This document shows positions 55,870 to 62,769 of a stretch of 64,000 nucleotides of DNA, piece after piece. The notes below the pieces were generated by a model. That model worked only from the letters and a program-made list of their open reading frames with translations. It searched no databases and was not told where the DNA came from. The DNA comes from Hymenobacter aranciens (lineage in GTDB: Bacteria; Bacteroidota; Bacteroidia; Cytophagales; Hymenobacteraceae). The position numbers and the translations under genes were made by a program. The stretch lies in the NCBI RefSeq assembly GCF_030580865.1, contig NZ_JAUQSY010000008.1:62001-126000 (forward strand). Direction: 5' to 3'. The stretch's first letter is position 1; each line of letters begins with the position of its first letter.

Positions 55870-56616
55870 ATGGATTCTTTTACCCACAAAAAACAGCAGC
55901 TTTACCTCGTTCTGAGCGGTATTTTCATCGTCAATGCGCTGTTGGCGGAAATTATCGGTGTCAAGATATTTTCGCTGCTGCCGCTCATCGGCCGCGACGA
56001 CAATCTGACGGCAGGCGTACTTATCTGGCCCGTGGTGTTTGTGACGACGGACATCATCAACGAATATTTCGGCAAGGCCGGGGTGCTGCGGGTGAGCTAC
56101 CTCACAGTGGCGCTTATCTTGTTTGCGTTCGGCGTCATCTACCTCACCACCAAGCTGCCGCCCGCGCAATTCTGGCTGGAGGTGAATGCCAAAGATAACC
56201 AGGGCCGGCCTTTCAACATCGATTTTGCCTACCAGAGTATTTTCCGGCAAGGCGGGGGCATTGTGGTCGGTTCCATCGTAGCCTTCATCATTGGGCAGGT
56301 GCTTGATGCTACGGTGTTTCAGGGCCTTCGCAAGCTCACGGGCGGGCGCTACGTGTGGCTGCGCGCCACGGGCTCGACGCTGATTTCGCAGCTCGTCGAT
56401 TCGTACGTGGTGCTGTACGTGGCGTTTTTCGTGTTCGGCAACTGGTCGGCGAAGCAGGTGGTGAACGTGGCCAATACGAATTATTGGTACAAATTTGCGG
56501 CGGCGATTCTGCTCACGCCAGTGCTGTACGTAGCGCATTTTCTGATTGACCGTTACCTGGGACCGGATGATACGCAGGGGTTGCAAAGCGAGGCCGCAGC
56601 TAATCAGAGCGTGTAA
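55870..56616 (+). CDS. Queuosine precursor transporter (YhhQ family)
   Basis: This 248-residue membrane protein has about six TM helices. The family signature is present: FIVNALLAEIIGVKIF (helix 1), GVLIWPVVFVTTDIINEYFGK (residues about 50-70; the VFxxTDIINEYFG motif typical of YhhQ/DUF165), QGGGIVVGSIVAFIIGQVLDATVFQ, and RATGSTLISQLVDSYVVLYVAFFV. YhhQ proteins import preQ0/preQ1, precursors of the queuosine tRNA modification. The pairing with ribonuclease Z five bases upstream makes a small tRNA-related unit. The length is close to that of the E. coli protein (about 220), with a short extra loop (FWLEVNAKDNQGRPF). Confidence 0.9.
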   Translation: MDSFTHKKQQLYLVLSGIFIVNALLAEIIGVKIFSLLPLIGRDDNLTAGVLIWPVVFVTTDIINEYFGKAGVLRVSYLTVALILFAFGVIYLTTKLPPAQFWLEVNAKDNQGRPFNIDFAYQSIFRQGGGIVVGSIVAFIIGQVLDATVFQGLRKLTGGRYVWLRATGSTLISQLVDSYVVLYVAFFVFGNWSAKQVVNVANTNYWYKFAAAILLTPVLYVAHFLIDRYLGPDDTQGLQSEAAANQSV

Positions 56617-56624
56617 ACAGCACT

Positions 56625-56750
56625 ATCATGCTGACGAACCGAAAGTCGGCATCAGCCAAGGAAGCATCCTATCACGGCTACCTTCGTTTGATTTACTTCT
56701 TTTTAGCGGCGCAGACGTGATAAGATTCTTCGCTGCGCTCAGAATGACCT
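56625..56750. repeat. Decayed palindromic intergenic repeats
   Basis: CTATCATGCTGACGAACCGA ... GGAAGCATCCTATC and GATTCTTCGCTGCGCTCAGAATGAC are partial copies of the element families at 10092-10182 and 59282-59330. No gene is supported here. The stretch separates the transporter gene from trpS. Confidence 0.6.
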
Positions 56751-56756
56751 GATACC

Positions 56757-57734
56757 ATGTCCCGTATTCTCACCGGCATTCAAAGCACGGGCCGCCCGCA
56801 TTTGGGCAACCTGCTGGGTGCCATCCTGCCTGCCATCGAGCTGTCGAAAAGCCCGGCCAACGAGTCGCTGCTTTTCATTGCCGATTTGCACTCCCTCACC
56901 ACCGTGCGCGACGCTGAGACGTTGCGCGCCAACACCTACGCCGTGGCCGCCGCCTGGCTGGCCTGCGGCTTCGACACCGAGAAAAACCTGTTTTACCGGC
57001 AGTCGGACGTGCCGCAGGTGACGGAGCTGGCCTGGTACCTGAGTTGCTTCACGCCCTTCCCGATGCTGGCCAACGCGCACAGCTTCAAGGATAAGTCGGA
57101 CCGGTTGTCGGACGTCAATGCCGGCCTTTTCACCTACCCGGTGCTGATGGCGGCCGACATCCTGCTCTACGATGCCAACTTCGTGCCCGTGGGCAAGGAC
57201 CAGGTGCAGCACCTCGAAATCACCCGCGACATTGCCAGCACCTTCAACAACCGCTACGGCGAAACCTTCGTGCTGCCCCAGGCCCGCACCGACGAGCAGC
57301 TGATGACCGTGCCCGGCATCGACGGTCAGAAGATGAGCAAAAGCTACGGCAATATCATCGACATCTTTCAGCCGGAGAAGGACTTGCTGAAAGTAATCCG
57401 CAGCATTATTTCGGACAGCACCCCGCTGGAAGAGCCCAAAAAGCCGGATACCGACGTCACCTTCAAGCTCTACTCGCTACTGGCCTCGCCCGCCGAAACG
57501 GCCACCATGCGCCAGAACTATCTGGCCGGCGGCTACGGCTACGGCCACGCCAAAAAGGAGCTGCACGAGCTGATTCTGCGCCGCTTCGCCACGGAGCGGG
57601 AAAAGTTTGCCTTCTACATGAACAACCTGCCGGAGATTGATGCGCAGCTGGCCATCGGGGCCAAGCGGGCGCAGGAATACGGCGCGGGTGTGCTGGCGAA
57701 AGTGCGCGAGAAAGTGGGCTACGGGCGGCGCTAA
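56757..57734 (+). CDS. trpS: Tryptophan--tRNA ligase
   Basis: This 325-residue class I aminoacyl-tRNA synthetase charges tRNA-Trp. It starts MSRILTGIQSTGRPHLGNLLG, in which PHLGN (14-18) is the HIGH-like motif. It has ADLHSLTT, YRQSDVPQVTELAWYLSCFT, GLFTYPVLMAADILLYDANFVPVGKDQVQHLE (about 120-155), and the KMSKS loop at residues 192-196 (DGQKMSKSYGNIID). The length and motif order are those of bacterial TrpRS. It is apparently transcribed alone, ending before a strong hairpin at 57791. Confidence 0.97.
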   Translation: MSRILTGIQSTGRPHLGNLLGAILPAIELSKSPANESLLFIADLHSLTTVRDAETLRANTYAVAAAWLACGFDTEKNLFYRQSDVPQVTELAWYLSCFTPFPMLANAHSFKDKSDRLSDVNAGLFTYPVLMAADILLYDANFVPVGKDQVQHLEITRDIASTFNNRYGETFVLPQARTDEQLMTVPGIDGQKMSKSYGNIIDIFQPEKDLLKVIRSIISDSTPLEEPKKPDTDVTFKLYSLLASPAETATMRQNYLAGGYGYGHAKKELHELILRRFATEREKFAFYMNNLPEIDAQLAIGAKRAQEYGAGVLAKVREKVGYGRR

Positions 57735-57790
57735 ACCAGCGCGAGCCCAGAAAGCCGGCGCGGGCTTAGCCATTGCACTTGAATGCTCCG

Positions 57791-57836
57791 TAAAGTTGAG
57801 GGCCGCCGTTCATCCGAACGGCGGCCCTCAACTTTA
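57791..57836. terminator. Strong bidirectional-looking terminator after trpS
   Basis: Perfect 21-bp arms (57791-57811 and 57816-57836; starts TAAAGTTGAGGGCCGCCG) with loop ATCC. It lies 11 bp before the ATG of the next gene, so it could also form in that gene's leader and influence it. Confidence 0.85.
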
Positions 57837-57846
57837 TTGTCGTTCT

Positions 57847-59280
57847 ATGTCCATTACCAACGAACTACTGAACACCGTTCTGCGCCATGCCGGCCAGGAG
57901 GTTTCGCGCAAGGAATTTCTGAGCATGGCCGGGCGCGGGCTGGCCGTGGGCGTAGCCGCCGGGGCCCTGGCCAGCTGCCAAGACAAACCTGGTCCCGCCG
58001 CGGCCGCCGCTACTACGCCGCTCACGGGCACCCCGGCGGCGGAGGTGGATGCTGCCACCACCTACACCGCGCCGGAGGGCCAGTCGGTGCCTTCTTCCGA
58101 AGCCGTGTCGCCGCCGGCGCGGGTGCCGACGGGGCTGAGCGAGCCCATCGAGCTGGAGGCCTGGAAGTCGGACGTGGACCCGAAATCGGCGCCCACCCCC
58201 ACGCCGCTGCCGCCCGATAAGCGGGTGGGCTACGCACTGGTGGGCCTGGGCCACCTTACGCTGGAAGAGCTGCTGCCGGCCTTTGGGCAGTGCAAAAAAT
58301 CGAAGCCCACGGCGCTGGTGAGCGGCTCGCCCGAGAAGCTGAAGAAGGTGGCGCAGCAGTACGGTATCAAGCCCGAGAGCTGCTACTCGTATGCCGATTA
58401 TGAGAAGCTGAAGGACAACCCGGAGGTGCAGGCCATTTACATCGTGCTGCCCAATTCGATGCACGCCGAGTACGTTATTCGCGGGGCTAAGACGGGCAAG
58501 CACATTCTCTGCGAGAAGCCGATGGCCAATTCGGTGCGCGAGTGCGAGCTGATGATTGACGCTTGTAAGCAGGCGAAAGTGAAGCTGATGGTGGCCTACC
58601 GCATTCAGTACGAGCCCTACAACCGGGCCGTGCGCGACATGATACGCCAAAACAAGTTCGGCAAGCCCAAGTACATCCAGGCCCAAAACAGCCAGAGCTC
58701 GGCCAACCCCGACCACTGGCGGCACAAGAAGGCGCTGGCCGGCGGCGGCGCGTTGCCCGACATCGGTTTGTATTGCCTCAATACGGCCCGCTTCGTGCTC
58801 GGCACTGAGCCTACGGAGGTGTTTGGCTACATGCACAGCACGCCGGGCAACCCGCTGTTCAAGGAAGTGGAGGAGATGATGTCGTTTCAGCTGCGCTTCG
58901 CCGATGGGCTGGTCGTGGACAGCATCACGCACTACAATACCCACGATTCGCGCTTCTACCGCGTGAATACCGAGCGTGGCTGGATTCACCTCAACAATGC
59001 TTACGCCTACAAGGGGCAGGCGCTGCAGACCTCGCACGCCGAAGGTTCGGCGAAGATGGAAAACCACATTACGCTGGGCGCTATCAACCAGTTTGCGGCC
59101 GAGATGGACCACTTTTCAGAGTGCATTCTGGAGGATAAGCAGCCGCACACGCCGGGTGAGGAAGGCATGCAGGACCAGCGCATTATGGAGGCTATTTACC
59201 AGTCGGCCCGCGAGGGGCGGCCGGTGAAGCTGCCGGCAGTGAAGGGCAAGGATGCGTTTCGGGGGCCGGAGCCGAAGTAG
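57847..59280 (+). CDS. Gfo/Idh/MocA-family oxidoreductase, exported lipoprotein type
   Basis: This is a 477-residue protein. The N-terminus (VSRKEFLSMAGRGLAVGVAAGALASC, residues about 19-44) looks like a Tat-type signal (SRKxFL) with a lipobox (ALASC), followed by a Pro/Ala/Thr-rich linker to about residue 115. The dinucleotide-binding fold then begins (VGYALVGLGHLTLEELLPAF). Family motifs: VQAIYIVLPNSMHAEYVIRGAKTGKHILCEKPMANS (EKP lysine, about residue 222), AYRIQYEPYNRAVRDM, GGGALPDIGLYCLNTARFV. The second half is the GFO_IDH_MocA C-terminal domain. Likely periplasmic, acting on sugars or their derivatives with a tightly held NAD(P); the substrate is unknown. ATG 57847 is chosen because the frame's upstream part overlaps trpS and its terminator. 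Confidence 0.9.
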   Translation: MSITNELLNTVLRHAGQEVSRKEFLSMAGRGLAVGVAAGALASCQDKPGPAAAAATTPLTGTPAAEVDAATTYTAPEGQSVPSSEAVSPPARVPTGLSEPIELEAWKSDVDPKSAPTPTPLPPDKRVGYALVGLGHLTLEELLPAFGQCKKSKPTALVSGSPEKLKKVAQQYGIKPESCYSYADYEKLKDNPEVQAIYIVLPNSMHAEYVIRGAKTGKHILCEKPMANSVRECELMIDACKQAKVKLMVAYRIQYEPYNRAVRDMIRQNKFGKPKYIQAQNSQSSANPDHWRHKKALAGGGALPDIGLYCLNTARFVLGTEPTEVFGYMHSTPGNPLFKEVEEMMSFQLRFADGLVVDSITHYNTHDSRFYRVNTERGWIHLNNAYAYKGQALQTSHAEGSAKMENHITLGAINQFAAEMDHFSECILEDKQPHTPGEEGMQDQRIMEAIYQSAREGRPVKLPAVKGKDAFRGPEPK

Positions 59281-59281
59281 C

Positions 59282-59330
59282 AAAAAAGCACGTCATCCTT
59301 TCGCTGCGCTCAGGATGACGTGCTTTTTTT
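59282..59330. terminator. Bidirectional terminator
   Basis: AAAAAAGCACGTCATCCT and AGGATGACGTGCTTTTTT are perfect complements around TTCGCTGCGCTC. It separates the convergent oxidoreductase and 59341 genes. The centre belongs to the same repeat family as 10092-10182. Confidence 0.92.
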
Positions 59331-59340
59331 GGTCGTTCTG

Positions 59341-60249
59341 CTACCCCCAGAAATCATACTGCGGCTTCTGCTCCTTGTAGAAGCTGAAACCCACTTTACT
59401 ACCGCGGCTCACCTGCTGGTTTTCGAGCTTTTGCTTGACGGAAATCTTCTGGATTTCGGGCAGGCCGGGGGCGATGAGGTCGTTGTTGACGGCGGCAATC
59501 ATGGCGCTTTCGACGAAGAGCTTCATGGCATCTTCAGTGACGGGGTTGTCGCTCATGTCGTTATCGGGCAACTCCAGTTGCTGCACGCCTTCGAGGAAGT
59601 AGTGGTTTTCGATGTTGACCAGCAGGCGGCCGACGAGGTAGCCGGGGTCGTTGAGGCGGTTGTACTTGATGCTGTCGGCCATGAAGTTGTAGGCCATGAT
59701 GTGGCCGAAGAAACGGCGACGGAAATCGGCTTCGACGTAGGCGGTGGGCATGGGGCCGTAGTCGTCGGGGAAGGTGACGATGTTGGAATGCATGATGAAG
59801 ACCAGCAGGTCGCCGGAGAAGCGGATGTGGAACTCCATTTCATTCACCGGGCGGTATTCGATAGCCACGCTCGAATCGAGCGGGGTGATTTTGCGCACCA
59901 ATTCCACCACCAGCTCCTGGCTGACTTTGCGCAGGCAATCGAAGGTATTCTGGGTGTTGCGGTAGATGGCCTGCTTGGCGGTGGATTTCTGCTTGAGGCC
60001 GTCGAAAATCTGGTCGAGGCGGTCGGCGGGAGCCTCGATGGGGGAGCCGGCGGGGGCGGTGGGCGCGTTGTTGGTGGCGGTGGCGCCGGAGTGCGTGGTG
60101 GCGGCGGGCGGCGCGGGCGGGGCCTCGACAGCGGGCGGGGTGGCGGGGGCCTTGCGTGGCTTTTTAGTGGCCACGGGCTTGGTGGCGGGCACTTTGGCTT
60201 CGGGGTCGGCGGCGTCGGCGGTGGGTTTGGGGCGGGCGGCTTTGGCCAT
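59341..60249 (-). CDS. Conserved Bacteroidota protein of unknown function with Lys/Ala/Pro-rich tail
   Basis: This is a 302-residue protein without a signal peptide. Residues 1 to about 75 are a low-complexity tail rich in Ala, Pro, Lys and Thr (for example ATKPVATKKPRKAPATPPAV). The conserved part begins at RLDQIFDGLKQKSTAKQAIY and continues with VAIEYRPVNEMEFHIRFSGDLLVFIMHSNIVTF, FFGHIMAYNFMADSIKYNRLNDPGYLVGRLLVNIENHYFLEG and IQKISVKQKLENQQ. I recall close relatives in many Cytophagales, always unnamed. The pattern suggests a single alpha/beta globular domain, but no catalytic signature is visible. The start is ATG 60249; the frame extends to 60285 with a less likely start. Convergent with the oxidoreductase, it lies 68 bp downstream of the CoA-transferase gene on the same strand. 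Confidence 0.78.
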   Translation of the reverse strand: MAKAARPKPTADAADPEAKVPATKPVATKKPRKAPATPPAVEAPPAPPAATTHSGATATNNAPTAPAGSPIEAPADRLDQIFDGLKQKSTAKQAIYRNTQNTFDCLRKVSQELVVELVRKITPLDSSVAIEYRPVNEMEFHIRFSGDLLVFIMHSNIVTFPDDYGPMPTAYVEADFRRRFFGHIMAYNFMADSIKYNRLNDPGYLVGRLLVNIENHYFLEGVQQLELPDNDMSDNPVTEDAMKLFVESAMIAAVNNDLIAPGLPEIQKISVKQKLENQQVSRGSKVGFSFYKEQKPQYDFWG

Positions 60250-60317
60250 GAGCGTTGTTTTCAAAAGCGAGGAAGAAAGCAGCACGGCGGGCGCGAGCGG
60301 CCGGCGCGTAGGCTTAG

Positions 60318-61448
60318 TTACGCAACATCGGTGGCTGGGAGTTGCCCCAGCGCGGGTGGTGGGGTCAATTCAGATACTCTTTCCCAGGCGGCGGCGTGGA
60401 AAGCCACCGTGCGCAGCCCAGCAGGCGGGAAACCGGGGGCAGACGGCAGCAGTTGGGCCTGGGCGTTGGGCTGGCGCAGGGCCTCCCCCACCGTGCGCAC
60501 GGCGCCGGCGGGCACGGCGCGGCGCACCAGCTCGGCCAGCAGCTTAGCGCCGGATACTTGCGCGATGCGCTCCGTGAGCATGGCCTCCAGCTCAGCGCGG
60601 TGGGCCACGCGGGCTGGGTTGGTGCGAAAACGGTCTTCGAGGGCCCAGGCGGAGCGGGCCAGGGCGAAGCAGAGCTCGCGGAACTGGCCGTCGGAGCCGA
60701 CGGCCAGCACCAGGCGCTGGCCATCGGCGGCGGTGTACACGGTGCCGTAGGGCACGATGCTGGGGTGGCCCGAGCCCAGCGGCTGCGGGTCGTGGCCCGT
60801 GACGAGGTAGCTGCTGGCCTGGTTGGCCAGTGAGGCCAGGGCGCTTTCGAGCAGGCTGACTTGCACGAGGGTACCGTGGCCGGTTTTTTCGCGGTGGTAG
60901 AGGGCAGTCAGGATACCTTCCTTGAGCTGGTGGGCGGCGAGTAAGTCCATCAGCGCCACGGGCATTTTCTGGGGTGGCTGGCCGGGGGCGGCGGCGTTGA
61001 GGTGCATGAAGCCGGCTTCGGCCTGCAGCACGGCGTCGTAGCCGGCGCGGGCGGTTTCGGGGCCGTAGCCGGTGATTTGGCCGTAGATGAGGCGCGGGTT
61101 TTCTTTACTTAGCGTGGCGTAATCGGCTTCGAGCTTTTCGGCATCGCCGGGTTTGTAGCTGGCCAATACGATGTCGGCCGAGGCGGCGAGGCGGTGGAGC
61201 CGGGCGCGGCCGGCGGGCGTGGTGAGGTCCAGCACCACGGATTTTTTACCCCAGTTGGAAGCGGCAAAGTAGGCCGACACATCGGTGTCGGCGGCTTCGG
61301 CGGGCGTTTTCCAGGTGCGGGTGACGTCGCCGGCGGGGGGCTCGATTTTCAGGACTTCGGCGCCGAGCTCGGCGAAGAATTGGCCGACCTGCGGGCCGGC
61401 GAGCACGGCGGCGAGCTCGAGAATGCGAAGGTGGGCGAAGGGGAGCAT
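60318..61448 (-). CDS. CaiB/BaiF-family (class III) CoA-transferase
   Basis: This 376-residue protein starts MLPFAHLRILELAAVLAGPQVGQFFAELGAEVLKIEPP, the characteristic class III N-terminus (LExxxVLAGPxxGxxLAxLGAEVxKIE). It has the catalytic aspartate region PVALMDLLAAHQLKEGIL (Asp at about residue 168), preceded by TGYGPETARAGYDAVLQAEAGFM, and GHPSIVPYGTVYTAADGQRLVLAVG. Class III enzymes move CoA between carboxylic acids via an aspartyl anhydride; substrates vary and cannot be inferred here. The length is a little short of the usual 400 or so. It is the first gene of a minus-strand pair with 59341. Its ATG lies 6 bp from the nested-palindrome element at 61454, so the promoter must lie within or beyond that element. 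Confidence 0.9.
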   Translation of the reverse strand: MLPFAHLRILELAAVLAGPQVGQFFAELGAEVLKIEPPAGDVTRTWKTPAEAADTDVSAYFAASNWGKKSVVLDLTTPAGRARLHRLAASADIVLASYKPGDAEKLEADYATLSKENPRLIYGQITGYGPETARAGYDAVLQAEAGFMHLNAAAPGQPPQKMPVALMDLLAAHQLKEGILTALYHREKTGHGTLVQVSLLESALASLANQASSYLVTGHDPQPLGSGHPSIVPYGTVYTAADGQRLVLAVGSDGQFRELCFALARSAWALEDRFRTNPARVAHRAELEAMLTERIAQVSGAKLLAELVRRAVPAGAVRTVGEALRQPNAQAQLLPSAPGFPPAGLRTVAFHAAAWERVSELTPPPALGQLPATDVA

Positions 61449-61453
61449 ATGAT

Positions 61454-61654
61454 GTAGCGCGAACTAGCCGCAAAGCGGCGACAAGTTGTTAGTTTATTGA
61501 GTATTAAGAGTGGCCAGAGCCGCAAAGCGGCGGCACTCGGCGCAGAGATAAGTGCCGCCGCTTCGCGGCTCTGTCTACCAGAAACTGGTTTAGGCTACCA
61601 ACGTGTCGCCGCTTCGCGGCTCGTCGGTAATCCAGGTTACGAAGTTCGCGCTAC
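61454..61654. mobile_element. Nested-palindrome MITE/REP-like element, copy 2
   Basis: The ends GTAGCGCGAACT and AGTTCGCGCTAC are perfect 12-bp inverted repeats. Inside are the outer pair (AGCCGCAAAGCGGCGACAAG ... ACGTGTCGCCGCTTCGCGGCT) and the inner pair (AGCCGCAAAGCGGCGGCAC ... GTGCCGCCGCTTCGCGGCT). The core is shared with 2652-2892. The right end touches the stop codon of the methyltransferase gene, and the left end lies 5 bp from the CoA-transferase ATG. It has no coding capacity. Confidence 0.85.
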
Positions 61655-62397
61655 TATCGTGCTACACCGGCCCGCGCAAATACCGGGAAACTCACTAGCC
61701 GCGCACCCGGCCCCCAGAGCCGCGTCAATTCCTCGGCCACCAACGCTACCATATCGGCCCCGGCGTGCTGGCGGGCGTAGTTGGCGGTGGCCGACCAGGT
61801 GCCGAGGTAGTTCAGCATGTCTTCTGCCGTCCAGTGCTTTTCGACGGCGAAGCGGGCGTGCTGCACCCCGGCGAAGGGGAAGGCAATGTGGGCGTACTCG
61901 TCGGCGATGTGGCGGCGGTTGGCGTCCCAGTACGGGGCCGAGGTCACGTCGTGAAACTCGTCGAGCACGCGGTTCAGCTCAGGCGTTTCGAGGCGACAGA
62001 GCTGGTAGCCCCACTCGGCCAGCACGCCGCCGGGGCGCAGCACCCGGCGGGCCTCGCGGTGCCAGGCCGGCTCATCGAACCAATGCACGGCCTGGCCCAC
62101 GGTTATCAAATCGAAAGAGGCATCGGCGAAGGGCGAGTGCTCGGCCGGGGAGGTCTGGTAGTGGACGTTGGGTAACGCGGAGGCTTGTTTGAGCTGGTTG
62201 GCGCTGAGGTCGGTGGCTTCGATGTGGGCGAAATGCAGGGCCAGGGCGGCGGCTACCTGGCCGTTGCCGGTGGCGCAGTCCCAGGCCCGCTCGCGGCCGG
62301 GCACCTGGGGCAACAGCCAGTCGTAGAGGGCGGCGGGGTAGGTGATGCGGTACTGCGCGTAGGCGGCAGATTGGGTGGAGAAGCGGTCGAGGGGCAT
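61654..62397 (-). CDS. Class I SAM-dependent methyltransferase
   Basis: This 247-residue cytoplasmic protein has a Methyltransf_11-type fold. It starts MPLDRFSTQSAAYAQYRITYP, a common N-terminus of the 'class I SAM methyltransferase' group related to TrmN/Tam-like enzymes. Motif I is AWDCATGNGQVAAALA (about residues 38-53), followed by IEATDLSANQLKQA, SPFADASFDLITVGQAVHWFDEPAWHREARRVLRPGGVLAEWGY (motifs II-III). The acceptor substrate is unknown. Its stop codon abuts the right end of the nested-palindrome element; the 21-bp array starts 13 bp upstream of its ATG, so its promoter has to lie in or beyond the array. Confidence 0.88.
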   Translation of the reverse strand: MPLDRFSTQSAAYAQYRITYPAALYDWLLPQVPGRERAWDCATGNGQVAAALALHFAHIEATDLSANQLKQASALPNVHYQTSPAEHSPFADASFDLITVGQAVHWFDEPAWHREARRVLRPGGVLAEWGYQLCRLETPELNRVLDEFHDVTSAPYWDANRRHIADEYAHIAFPFAGVQHARFAVEKHWTAEDMLNYLGTWSATANYARQHAGADMVALVAEELTRLWGPGARLVSFPVFARAGVAR

Positions 62398-62409
62398 GAT
62401 GTAGAATAG

Positions 62410-62640
62410 GTAGTTTGAGAGTAGTCCGAAGAAGTATGCGACCCGTCCAAAGAAGCATGCGACTTGTCTGAGGACGTTTGCAAGTTGCCTAAAGAAGCAT
62501 GCGACCCGTCCAAAGAAGTATGCGAGGTGCGCAAAGAAGCATGCGAGGTGCGCAAAGAAGCATGCGAGCTGTCCAAAGACGCTTGCGACCTATCTGAGGA
62601 CGTTTGCGAGTTGTGCAAAGACGCTTGCGCATTTCTCAGA
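62410..62640. repeat. Tandem array, 21-bp period, 10-11 units
   Basis: Units of exactly 21 bp such as GAAGCATGCGACCCGTCCAA start at 62431, 62452, 62473, 62494, 62515, 62536, 62557, 62578, 62599 and 62620, with a degenerate one at 62410. Variants are GAAG(C/T)ATGCGA and GACG(C/T)TTGCGA. Plus-strand translation gives KEACDPS-like heptads with a cysteine per unit; minus gives DGSHASL-like heptads. It lies between two divergent genes. Confidence 0.95.
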
Positions 62641-62691
62641 CAAGCTCAAGAGGTGGTTTTGCCGCTTTTACGGCACTGCGGCGCTCGTGAG

Positions 62692-62699
62692 TATCTTTA
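62692..62699 (+). promoter_or_regulatory. -7 element TATCTTTA of the DEAD-box helicase gene
   Basis: TATCTTTA is the same box as used by the CotH gene. It is preceded at 62666 by TTTTA, 21 bp upstream. The leader to the TTG start at 62770 would be about 65 bases and contains the inverted pair TGACC/GGTCA. Confidence 0.5.
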
Positions 62700-62769
62700 C
62701 CGCAAATCAAGCGGTTTGCTGACCAAAAGCACGAGGTCAGCCCTTTTATCTTCTTAACTACGCTGAACC

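Noticed and set aside
62464..62757. 97-residue plus ORF with cysteine-bearing heptads (KEACDPS)
   Set aside because: It starts with TTG inside the array, has no ribosome-binding context, and the frame is explained by the 21-bp period.
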